From NCBI RefSeq assembly GCF_900141935.1, contig NZ_FQYX01000026.1:1-59580 (forward strand): a stretch of 59,580 nucleotides of DNA, written 5' to 3'. Positions 8,134-15,690 of this stretch are shown here, piece after piece. Made by a program: the position numbers and the translations under genes. Origin of the DNA: Arenibacter nanhaiticus (lineage in GTDB: Bacteria > Bacteroidota > Bacteroidia > Flavobacteriales > Flavobacteriaceae). The notes under the pieces were generated by a model. The model worked only from the letters and a program-made list of their open reading frames with translations. It did not search any database and was not told the DNA's origin. Every line of letters begins with the position of its first letter. Within the stretch, counting starts at the first letter, position 1.

Positions 8134-8203
8134 AGGGTGTAATCTGAACTCTGTCTAAATGATTGTATATATTAACATTCAAACAGAGTTCAGATTACAC
8201 CCT
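8134..8203. repeat. 21-bp perfect inverted repeat (MITE-like or fused IS ends)
   Basis: AGGGTGTAATCTGAACTCTGT at 8134-8154 is repeated as its exact reverse complement at 8183-8203 around a 28-nt AT-rich loop. There is no T-run, and an ordinary terminator already lies just upstream, so this is more likely a miniature inverted-repeat element or two fused IS ends. It abuts the direct repeat that brackets the hydrolase gene. Confidence 0.7.
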
Positions 8204-8213
8204 TTAGTACTGC

Positions 8214-8270
8214 AAATTAAACGCTGTCTGTTCTTTCAATTCTTTTAGACTCGGAAAAAATTGGCTTTTA
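8214..8270. repeat. Direct repeat, copy 1 (3' side of the hydrolase gene)
   Basis: A segment starting AAATTAAACGCTGTC and continuing TTTCAATTCTT and CTCGGAAAAA recurs at 11054-11110 in the same orientation, with about 90 % identity over 57 bp by eye. The pair brackets the 2.57-kb hydrolase gene. Confidence 0.75.
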
Positions 8271-8275
8271 TTTTT

Positions 8276-10849
8276 TTATTTCCACTCAAAATCTCCATTT
8301 TCTATCGTCCAATCATTACCAAAAAATCCAGCATGTTTTACAGCATCGGTACCATGGCTTAACAAATCGCTATTAAATAGAACAACATCAGGGAAAGTAG
8401 TCCCATTTACTAAATAATGATTAGCATAAGCTGCTTTCATACCTTTATCTCCTGTTGCGGTAACTACACCGATAGTCGCCACATCACTATCCTTTCTAGG
8501 TACTGTAAAATACATTCCCCATTGGTTTCCCGATAGTGTTTTATCGCCAATACTCACTTCATTGTTTTTAACCTGAACTGGACTATCCTTCAACAGCATT
8601 TTCCAAGCGGAATTATTGTCTTTATTTCCATAAACGATAACATTTCTATCAGCGTATTTTTCCAAGGAAAAGTCTGTGTCTTTAATCATTTCAACATTTC
8701 CATTCGCACGATAATAAAATGTCTCAGCATCAAAAAGTGCTTTATGGTAATACCAATCGTTCTCTATAGTAGAACCTTTGGTCGCATAAACAAAAACCAC
8801 ATTGTTTCTAAAGGCATCTTTGAATCCACCATTTCTGTGGGGACCTTTTTCACTTAAGGATGGCATAGAGGTCGATACCCATTTTTCATTCTCCTTTTTA
8901 AAGAAATTTGTAAGGTTGGAAGACACTTTCAATGTATCTCCGTCTATAGTAATTTCATTTATGGTTTCGGTTAATTTTGAGAAATCGACTTCTAGTAGTG
9001 CAACGTTATTGGTGGTAATATTGAAACCATCTTCTTTAGAGAAATCAAAAGAACTGACCTCAAAAGGCTTTTCTTGTTGATGGATGGTCAAAAAATGAGA
9101 TTTTGCAGATACACCTGGAGATCCTGTAAAAAATTCTAATTTCTTAACTGCTGAATCTTTTTGAATAGTACGCTGTTTAAAAAAGTCGAAAATTGGTTGC
9201 CAATCTACACTGTGGTTCCCATACCAGTGTGTACCATCAGGATACTCATAATAAGTAAAGTCATTATGGAATTTACCCAGACGTTGCCTCATTTCTCTTG
9301 CAATGGCAGTAGGAACCACATTATCTTTTTCCCCATGCAAAACATAGACACCACTTTGTAAATAATTACGTTCTAATTTTAAGGTTCTACTAGGTGTACC
9401 TGCTCTTTCAATAATATTTTGCAGAGGCGTATTAAGGGGTTCCAACTTCATACGCTCCACACTTTTTGTTGAAATTCCTCTTTCTTCTAATTGTTCCGAT
9501 GTCATTTTTAATAATCTTCTCGAAAATCCATCTCTATAAGCCAATAAATCTGGGTACCCTGCACAAGGAGCAATTGCGGCAAATTTATCAGGATATGTAG
9601 CTCCTAAATACCAAGAACCGTGACCTCCCATAGAGTGCCCAGTCAAATAAATTTTGCTTTCATCGGGCTTGTAAATATTTTTTGCATCAGCCAATACTTC
9701 TAAAGCATCTAACCTGCCCCAATCTTCCCAAGCAAATCCGAACGGACGGCGGTTGGTAGGTGCAACCAAAGTACCCCAATCTTTCTGAGCATAAGCATTG
9801 GCTTGGTTTACAGCTTCAACTGAAGCGCCATGTACCGATAAAAACAACGCTTGTGACTCTTCTTTAGTTGTTGATGGTGCCACACTATAATATTGCACAC
9901 TTCCATCTATATCGCTTATAAATGTTTTTTTATGATGTTTGTATTTTGATTTTACCTCTAAGGTTACTGTTTGATTATTAAAAGTGATTCCTTTGCTGTT
10001 TTTTAAATTTAACTGTAAATCAATACTCTCTTTTGAAGCATCCACTGAATTCGAAGTAAAAGAAAAAGGAACTTTTTGTACTGATAAAGGTGGAATATTG
10101 GCAATAATCGTATTTGTCTTATTGTCTGTTATTTTTGCTTCAATAATTGCTTTTTTTATCCAGTTTTCAGTTGCATTTACCACTCTAACGGCTCCTTTGT
10201 ATTCTTTGCTTTCTTCTTGTTGAATATTGGGCATGGTCATATCCCTTGTTGTAAATTGGACTCCAGTAGAAGGCGTAATCAATCTTGCTCTGATTCGCGG
10301 AAAACGCCCCACCTTTAACACAAAAATGTTCTCTCCTTTTTTCAATTTTATAGGAATAAGGCTGTAGCCAAAGTCGTAGTGATCTCCTTCGTGAGGGAAA
10401 CCGTTGATCAAAGCAATAGAATGTCCTGACGCTTCAAAAAGCACAACCTGTTCTGAATTGGACTTATAAGATAGATATACATAGGCTGACCTTAAATTAC
10501 TGCCAGAAAAACTGCTCGTACTATCAATTTTTATGAATTTCCATTGCATAGGATTTCCTAAATAATCAATATCAAAAGTTAATTCTTTGGCTGCTCTATA
10601 TTGATTATCAGTCAGGAATCGATTAAATACTGGGTCGTTAGGAAAGGAAGAGGATTCAAAGCCAATATTCTGCATTTTTAATGCCAATGCAGTTTTAAAA
10701 ACGTGCAACACATCACCTTCGCTAACTTCATTAATTTTTTCTTTACCGAAGTATTCAACGATGTTTCCCGTTTTTTGAGCATTCATGGTATTGGTTGAAA
10801 CACCTAAGAGGAATACAATTACAAAGAATAATTTAAAATTGTTACACAT
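8276..10849 (-). CDS. Large secreted alpha/beta-hydrolase (prolyl oligopeptidase/PHB-depolymerase-like serine hydrolase)
   Basis: An 857-aa protein with an N-terminal signal peptide ending MNAQ at residue 24. Residues about 35-320 look like beta-sandwich regions with no recognised enzyme motif. The catalytic part spans roughly 325-570: nucleophile elbow LTGHSMGGHGSWYLG (Ser near 404), an acid in LHGEKDNVVPT (near 507) and a His in YPDGTHWYGNHS (near 540), in the correct order for an S9/esterase fold. The last 280 residues are another beta-rich domain. Known relatives act on peptides, polyhydroxyalkanoates or polysaccharide esters; the substrate is not evident. Bracketed by direct repeats, which suggests it moved here as a unit. 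No partner genes adjoin it. Confidence 0.85.
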   Translation of the reverse strand: MCNNFKLFFVIVFLLGVSTNTMNAQKTGNIVEYFGKEKINEVSEGDVLHVFKTALALKMQNIGFESSSFPNDPVFNRFLTDNQYRAAKELTFDIDYLGNPMQWKFIKIDSTSSFSGSNLRSAYVYLSYKSNSEQVVLFEASGHSIALINGFPHEGDHYDFGYSLIPIKLKKGENIFVLKVGRFPRIRARLITPSTGVQFTTRDMTMPNIQQEESKEYKGAVRVVNATENWIKKAIIEAKITDNKTNTIIANIPPLSVQKVPFSFTSNSVDASKESIDLQLNLKNSKGITFNNQTVTLEVKSKYKHHKKTFISDIDGSVQYYSVAPSTTKEESQALFLSVHGASVEAVNQANAYAQKDWGTLVAPTNRRPFGFAWEDWGRLDALEVLADAKNIYKPDESKIYLTGHSMGGHGSWYLGATYPDKFAAIAPCAGYPDLLAYRDGFSRRLLKMTSEQLEERGISTKSVERMKLEPLNTPLQNIIERAGTPSRTLKLERNYLQSGVYVLHGEKDNVVPTAIAREMRQRLGKFHNDFTYYEYPDGTHWYGNHSVDWQPIFDFFKQRTIQKDSAVKKLEFFTGSPGVSAKSHFLTIHQQEKPFEVSSFDFSKEDGFNITTNNVALLEVDFSKLTETINEITIDGDTLKVSSNLTNFFKKENEKWVSTSMPSLSEKGPHRNGGFKDAFRNNVVFVYATKGSTIENDWYYHKALFDAETFYYRANGNVEMIKDTDFSLEKYADRNVIVYGNKDNNSAWKMLLKDSPVQVKNNEVSIGDKTLSGNQWGMYFTVPRKDSDVATIGVVTATGDKGMKAAYANHYLVNGTTFPDVVLFNSDLLSHGTDAVKHAGFFGNDWTIENGDFEWK

Positions 10850-11053
10850 CGTTTATAGAATTTTATAGTAATTTATCTCCAATGATAACCATTACAGTCC
10901 TGATTTTATAATATTTTTAGACCAAGGGCAATTCTGCATCGCTAAAGGTAAGGAAGGATGATAAAGACTTATTTGGTTTGATTGTACAAGCATAAAAGAG
11001 AAAAAATAAATCAAAAGAAATGCGCCGATTTTAAAAAAAATCCCGGGGTCCGT

Positions 11054-11110
11054 AAATTAAACGCTGTCCGATCTTTCAATTCTTATGGGCTCGGAAAAAT
11101 TAGCTTTTTT
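11054..11110. repeat. Direct repeat, copy 2 (5' side of the hydrolase gene)
   Basis: This is the second copy of the segment at 8214-8270, in the same orientation, differing by about six substitutions and one indel by eye. It lies 205 bp upstream of the hydrolase start codon. The 10850-11190 spacer contains nothing else I can identify. Confidence 0.75.
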
Positions 11111-11190
11111 TCTCTAGGTAGTATTCCATTTGGACAATGACCAAACACTCATAGGAAGGAAGTACTTTATACCAAATTTTAATTCAGCTG

Positions 11191-11772
11191 TTAAACATAT
11201 ACTTTTTCGGTGTAATACATTATATTATCAGCGATATCTTTGTTGATGGCTTTTAAATCCATTTCTTTATAGTATTTGTCAGAAACATGGATTTTATGCC
11301 ATAATTCATAAACAGAAGCTACGTCCTCGGAAACCAATAAATGTTCTAATTGGGCCTTTTTGAAATCTTGTAATTGGCGGTAATCAAAAACCCTTTTTTG
11401 AATCAATCTCCCTTTAAATATTTCTAGAAATTCAAAAATGGCTTCCTCTGTCTCTATTCCAAAATCTCCCTTAAAATCATCTATCCTAATTAGTCCCGAA
11501 AACCAATCCATTTTTTTATTCTTTGGAAAGACATCTTGGAGCACGGACCTCATTTTTAATTCGCCACTAGCCATTACCTTTAGTTTTTTTATTAGGAGCT
11601 GATCTTCTATAATTTCGTATTCTGCGAGATATCCTTTCCAAAGAGCAGAACTGATTACTTCAAATTCCGGTATTTTCTCAGGAAACTCTATAAAGTACTT
11701 TTCCAACAAATCTTCATTTATGGAATATACTGAACCATTATATTTTAATTTATCTGCAACTTGGTGGGTCAT
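11191..11772 (-). CDS. Hypothetical cytoplasmic protein (193 aa)
   Basis: I do not recognise the family. It has no signal peptide or membrane segment and is rich in Lys, Glu and aromatic residues. The fold is predicted mixed alpha/beta: an N-terminal strand-rich part (GYLAEYEIIEDQLLIKKLKVMA) and a helical C-terminal half (FKKAQLEHLLVSEDVASVYELWHK). A WFSGLIRIDDFKGDFG motif separates them. The composition resembles single-gene immunity-type proteins, but no toxin gene is next to it. Coding is supported by length, an ATG start and clean flanks. Confidence 0.65.
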   Translation of the reverse strand: MTHQVADKLKYNGSVYSINEDLLEKYFIEFPEKIPEFEVISSALWKGYLAEYEIIEDQLLIKKLKVMASGELKMRSVLQDVFPKNKKMDWFSGLIRIDDFKGDFGIETEEAIFEFLEIFKGRLIQKRVFDYRQLQDFKKAQLEHLLVSEDVASVYELWHKIHVSDKYYKEMDLKAINKDIADNIMYYTEKVYV

Positions 11773-11890
11773 TTTTTATTTTATTTAAAAAAGGGATTGT
11801 TAAAACTGGTCGAATTCCCACTATAAATATTTTCGTGTTCACCAATAAGTTTTTTAGAAACGGGCGAAATGACAAATTAAGAACTAATTA

Positions 11891-12373
11891 TTACCCGCTT
11901 TTCCCAGCCTTCCTAAACCACCCCTTTGGGGAAATTAAAACATTCTTTTTATTCATATCCCCAATTCTTAGCATCAGTACTTGGCTAGTATCACCATTCA
12001 AATGGAAGGTTAAAAATAAATGAGGATTTAAATTTAATTTTGGTTGTTCGCCTGTAAAATCCGATTTAACCATTGTAGGTTTTACACCGCGCCTCCAATT
12101 TCCTGATACATTAATATTATTTTGAGAAGAATCAAGTAGTACAATTTCTGCCGTGAAGTTTTCGTTTAATCTTATTTTTTTAATGAGTTCCCGGTTCGGA
12201 TTTATTACACCTTCTTGATTAGTCGTTTGAATCCATTCTCCAACCAATTCAGAATTATGAAAAGTAAATCGTTCCCCATCATATGTAACAAAATCTTCCG
12301 TTTCAAAACAAAATCCAAAGATCCCTAAAATAAACATTGCTACCAATATGACTAAATAGTATGTTTTTTTCAT
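11891..12373 (-). CDS. Hypothetical exported or membrane-anchored protein (160 aa)
   Basis: The N-terminus is a signal anchor or signal peptide (KKTYYLVILVAMFILGIFGF). The rest is a small beta-rich domain with a lipocalin-like rhythm: GEWIQTTNQ, FTAEIVLLDSS, VSGNWRRG, LFLTFHLNGDTSQVLMLRI. I do not recognise the family. It lies 118 bp upstream of the 193-aa gene on the same strand, so the two may be cotranscribed. Confidence 0.6.
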   Translation of the reverse strand: MKKTYYLVILVAMFILGIFGFCFETEDFVTYDGERFTFHNSELVGEWIQTTNQEGVINPNRELIKKIRLNENFTAEIVLLDSSQNNINVSGNWRRGVKPTMVKSDFTGEQPKLNLNPHLFLTFHLNGDTSQVLMLRIGDMNKKNVLISPKGWFRKAGKSG

Positions 12374-13496
12374 ATTTATTTATTTGTAAAAAGGTATGTT
12401 TAAATCCTAATAAAGAGGGGTTGCCTTCTCCCGATTTTGTCTCCTTTCCTATTTTTTTGATCCACTAATATCGTAAATTTTATACACCTATGTAAGTTTT
12501 TAGCTATAATTATTGAAATAATAACTTTACCATTTACTTACTAAACAGCTGTTTAGTCCCCTTTAATGGAAGAACTTAAGGTTTCAGAGGCTTAGGAGTA
12601 TAATATTTTACTTACACAACTTTAATGTTTTCCTCCATTGCGGCACTTCCCTACAACTTTGCTAAACTTTATAAGGATTGTAATGAAGAGGTAGGAAAAA
12701 TAGCTTTGTAACATTAACACAATCGTTCCTAAAGTATACTGTAAAAAACTAGTATTGTAATTTACTTGTCGCCCATTTTCATAGGGACTGATCTCCAATA
12801 TTCTGACTAACGTCAAATTCACTATAATTTTCCTACACCTTAAATTTAAGTCGTTAGCTCAAGAAATTAACGGGTTTTTCTTGTGAGGGGAATGTTTCCT
12901 AACGGCACAAAAGTATTTCATCCCAATTCCGGATATGGGGTTTACTTTGTAAGGACGCTATATTGGCCCCATAATCCATTTATTTGAGAAAAAAGGAAAA
13001 CTTTCGTATTAACTATTCTCAGTTTTTCCCTGTTAGGACATGATAATACTTGTCAAGAAACATTATCCAAATTCTGAGTGTTCACAACCTGCCATTTTAG
13101 TAGAAATAAGCCAAAGATCTAAAAATGAAAGGTCTTCAATAAAACTTGGTATAACAAAAAACTATCAAATCAATCTTACGTTTTTGGTTAATACCCTACT
13201 CTTCCTTATGATCAGTTATAAAATCGGAAAACTAGCGTAGAAAAAAACTACTTTTTATGAATCTCAGAGCACAAAAATGAAAGTATTATTTCAGCTATAA
13301 CTTTTACATTTTCCTTTGTTACAATACCTCCCTATTTTATGGTTATTTCATTCATTATCATAATTTTGGAATTGTTAAAAAAAACAAAATAGCGTCTCCT
13401 ATTTAGTGCTATTTCTATATAGTAATTTCTAATTAGAAACTTGCTCTAACATACGAGAGCCAACCAACAACCTTTAATAAAAAATACAAATTTTAA
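12374..13496. other. Gene-poor spacer with small degenerate frames
   Basis: No confident gene. Frames at 12622-12822 (minus) and 13040-13240 (plus) have no family signal. A frame open over 13261-13392 reads like a membrane helix (YFMVISFIIIILELLKKTK) but lacks a start codon in its own frame, so it may be a decayed small gene. The one clear signal is the palindrome at 12540-12557. Confidence 0.5.
12540..12557. promoter_or_regulatory. 18-bp perfect palindrome, TetR-operator-like
   Basis: ACTAAACAGCTGTTTAGT is perfectly self-complementary and has the look of a TetR/AcrR-family operator. A weak -7-like element (TAACTTTA) lies just upstream on the plus strand. No gene reads away from it in either direction at a sensible distance, so it may be a leftover of a lost regulator/efflux unit or a site for a distant regulator. 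Confidence 0.5.
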
Positions 13497-13691
13497 ATGA
13501 TCGAAATATTTATAGGATGGATTTTATGCAGCTTTGCCATAGGGTATTTGGGGACTACCAAAAAAATAGGTTTCGTTTTGGCCTTGATTTTATCCTTACT
13601 ATTAAGTCCGATAGTGGGATTAATAATCGTGCTTTTATCCAAGAAAAAAAGCAGGTATCCATTTGAAAAGAATAGCAGAATTAAATCTTAA
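13497..13691 (+). CDS. Small two-helix membrane protein (64 aa)
   Basis: Two hydrophobic helices (IGWILCSFAIGYLG and FVLALILSLLLSPIVGLIIVLL) flank a TTKK turn, and a basic tail (SKKKSRYPFEKNSRIKS) follows. Very similar short proteins are widespread and unannotated in flavobacteria, so I judge it real. The function is unknown. Confidence 0.65.
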   Translation: MIEIFIGWILCSFAIGYLGTTKKIGFVLALILSLLLSPIVGLIIVLLSKKKSRYPFEKNSRIKS

Positions 13692-13937
13692 AACTGCCCA
13701 TTATCTTTTTTTAAAGTTAATGGTAATAAGATGAGAAAAGTGTCCGCTTTATTCCGGAACGACTGCCCGGTTTCGATGGAGTATACAAAATATAAATTAT
13801 CAAGGATGGTTTAATTTTTAGAACCTAATTGAAAGCGAGTTGCAGTTTTAGAAGCATCCCTAAACAGGAATATTAATCCTTCTATTTATTTTAGGTATCC
13901 CTTTAAAAATTATGACACTCTAGCAATGGCTATTGAG

Positions 13938-14026
13938 TTTTTTTGCGTTAGGGATGGCGGCGGCATCCCCGCAGCAAAGCAAGGGATATAGCCAAGAGCC
14001 CGACCGACGAAGGAGGGAACGCCCAA
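13938..14026 (+). repeat. 89-nt dispersed structured repeat, copy A
   Basis: GC-rich block starting TTTTTTGCGTTAGGGAT, containing GGCATCCCCGCAGCAAAGC and GACGAAGGAGGGAACGCCC. GGGATG can pair with CATCCC to form an internal hairpin. The same block appears in reverse orientation at 23664-23752 with about nine differences by eye. Here it lies 64 bp beyond the 3' end of the minus-strand CLC gene. The rest of the 13692-14089 spacer shows nothing else. Confidence 0.8.
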
Positions 14027-14089
14027 ATTAAAACCCTGCAAACGATGCTCATCCAGGAAAGTCAACTATAGCTAGTTGCAAATAATCGG

Positions 14090-15406
14090 CTAGGTTTTTT
14101 TAGGCTTATGATTCCTTTTCTCCTCTACATCTGACAATCGCAACCCCTTATCCCTTATAAAAAAAGGGTGTTTTGGACTTCCGATGACCTGAGATGCATA
14201 CACCCCGGAATGCCCCGAAAACAAATATGCGGCACTACAGGCCAAGGCAATAAAAACTCCGGCTTCGATTCCAAATAATTCAATGCCCATAATGGTACAG
14301 GCAATAGGAGTATTGGTGGCCCCGGCAAAAACAGCCACAAAACCCATGCCTGCTAATAGACTCATGGGCAAGGGGATAAACCATATAAGCACGTTTCCTA
14401 AGGTTGCCCCGATAAAAAACAATGGGGTAACCTCTCCCCCTTTAAAACCAGCCCCCAAGGTAAAGGAGGTGAAAAGGACCTTTAGCAAAAAATCGTAGGA
14501 GTTGAGATTAATAGAAAAGGCATCGACAATGGTAGGAATACCAAGTCCAATATATTTTGTGGTGCCCATAAAATAAATGGCAAATGCCAAGATGCCCCCT
14601 CCTATAACAGGGCGTAAAGGGGGGTATTTTATCTGTTTCTGAAAAAGGTTGCTCCAAAAATGGGTCGATTTTGAGAATACCATGGCTACCAGACCAAAAA
14701 TTATACCTGCTAACAATGCCCAAAGAAGATTCACAGGAGTCATTTGGGCTACCTCGGTAATATAATAATGGGTGTGGGAAACATTCCAGATATGACAGAA
14801 ATAATCAGCAAAAACGGCGGCTAAAAAACTCGGGAGAATGGCATCTAATCTAATCCGCCCCAAAACCAATACTTCTAAGGCAAAAATACCACCGGCCAAA
14901 GGAGTTCCAAACACCGAAGCGAAACCAGCACTGATACCGGCAATTAAAACAATTTTCCGGTCTCTCCTCGATAGCTTAAATATCTTTGTGAATTGATCGG
15001 CAATGGCCCCTCCTATCTGTACGGCCGTCCCCTCCCGTCCTGCAGAACCTCCGAACAAATGCGTGGCAATGGTTCCAAATAAAACCAAAGGTGCCATTCT
15101 AAAAGGGATGATCTTTTTGGGATGATGAAATTCTTCCAATAATAAATTATTGCCTTTGACGATGCTATTGCCGTATAAATGATACGATAACCCTATTATG
15201 AATCCCCCTAGCGGCAACAAGGCTATTACCCATAGATGGGATTCTCGCCAATTGGTTGCCCACTCGAGACTTAAAAGAAAAAATGCAGAAATACTACCGG
15301 CACAAAACCCGATAAGACCACAGATTAAGAGCCATTTTAAAAGATATAGAAAAGCTGGAATTTGCTCAACTGACGTAAGAAGGTGTCTATATTTATTAAT
15401 TTTCAT
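14090..15406 (-). CDS. CLC-F type fluoride/proton antiporter
   Basis: This 438-aa CLC membrane protein belongs to the fluoride-exporting branch. The usual GSGIP serine motif is replaced by GNNLL near residue 85, and the gating motif is GREGT near residue 122 rather than GREGP, both hallmarks of CLC-F. Other CLC landmarks are PLAGGIFALEVL, KGGEVTPLFFIGATLGN and GATNTPIACTIMGIELFG. It would expel fluoride in exchange for protons. A fluoride-riboswitch-like leader directly upstream supports the assignment independently. The start is backed by AAGGA five bases before the ATG. It follows jetC on the same strand but is separated by a hairpin and its own promoter. Confidence 0.9.
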   Translation of the reverse strand: MKINKYRHLLTSVEQIPAFLYLLKWLLICGLIGFCAGSISAFFLLSLEWATNWRESHLWVIALLPLGGFIIGLSYHLYGNSIVKGNNLLLEEFHHPKKIIPFRMAPLVLFGTIATHLFGGSAGREGTAVQIGGAIADQFTKIFKLSRRDRKIVLIAGISAGFASVFGTPLAGGIFALEVLVLGRIRLDAILPSFLAAVFADYFCHIWNVSHTHYYITEVAQMTPVNLLWALLAGIIFGLVAMVFSKSTHFWSNLFQKQIKYPPLRPVIGGGILAFAIYFMGTTKYIGLGIPTIVDAFSINLNSYDFLLKVLFTSFTLGAGFKGGEVTPLFFIGATLGNVLIWFIPLPMSLLAGMGFVAVFAGATNTPIACTIMGIELFGIEAGVFIALACSAAYLFSGHSGVYASQVIGSPKHPFFIRDKGLRLSDVEEKRNHKPKKT

Positions 15407-15450
15407 TTTTCCTTATATGAATGAATCTATCATGGCATAGGCCATTAAAA

Positions 15451-15500
15451 GTAGAAGTCATTAGCTCCATTAGGAACGGTTTAAGGCAGACATCATTGCC
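15451..15500 (-). promoter_or_regulatory. Fluoride riboswitch (crcB motif) aptamer
   Basis: Read on the minus strand, the leader begins GGCAATGATGTCTGCC, a 5' hairpin with the conserved ATGATG-type loop. Then comes TTAAAC, a second small stem (GTTCC with GGAGC), and the conserved 3' block TAATGACTTCTAC. Order and spacing match the crcB motif (GGnGATG...GCC..AAAC...TGATGnCYTCTAC). Within about 45 nt downstream are a short ATGGC/GCCAT hairpin and the gene's AAGGA ribosome site, pointing to translational control; that last step is inference. Confidence 0.85.
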
Positions 15501-15510
15501 AATTGTAGCC

Positions 15511-15518
15511 CAAATATA
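15511..15518 (-). promoter_or_regulatory. -7 box of the fluoride antiporter promoter
   Basis: The minus strand reads TATATTTG, a perfect TAnnTTTG element. It ends 10 bp before the first base of the riboswitch aptamer, so the transcript should begin almost exactly at the aptamer. A -33 element is not obvious. Confidence 0.65.
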
Positions 15519-15610
15519 AGGAAAAATTAAAATTAGCGCTCTCTTTTGGCAGCGAAGGTTTTATAACATACACTAGAAATAGCGCCAGAATCCTAATTTT
15601 TTTTTAAATA

Positions 15611-15649
15611 ATATAGCCTTCCTTGACAAAAACACCAGGAAGGCTATAT
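15611..15649 (-). terminator. Hairpin after jetC
   Basis: ATATAGCCTTCCT at 15611-15623 is perfectly complementary to 15637-15649 around a 13-nt loop, 42 bp beyond the jetC stop. Flanking T/A runs occur on both sides, so it may terminate in either direction. It separates the jet operon from the fluoride antiporter. Confidence 0.65.
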
Positions 15650-15690
15650 CTTTTCTATACACCGTTTCTTACCCGGTACTCGCTCGGCCA

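Noticed and set aside
12622-12822. 66-codon minus-strand frame with a hydrophobic middle
   Set aside because: Only the hydrophobic stretch favours it, and that is common in AT-rich spacer; no supporting signals.
13040-13240. 66-codon plus-strand frame
   Set aside because: No recognisable motif; the frame probably arises by chance in the same long spacer.
13261-13392. Membrane-helix-like frame without a start codon
   Set aside because: It reads like a protein but lacks an in-frame start after the upstream TGA; noted as a possible decayed gene only.
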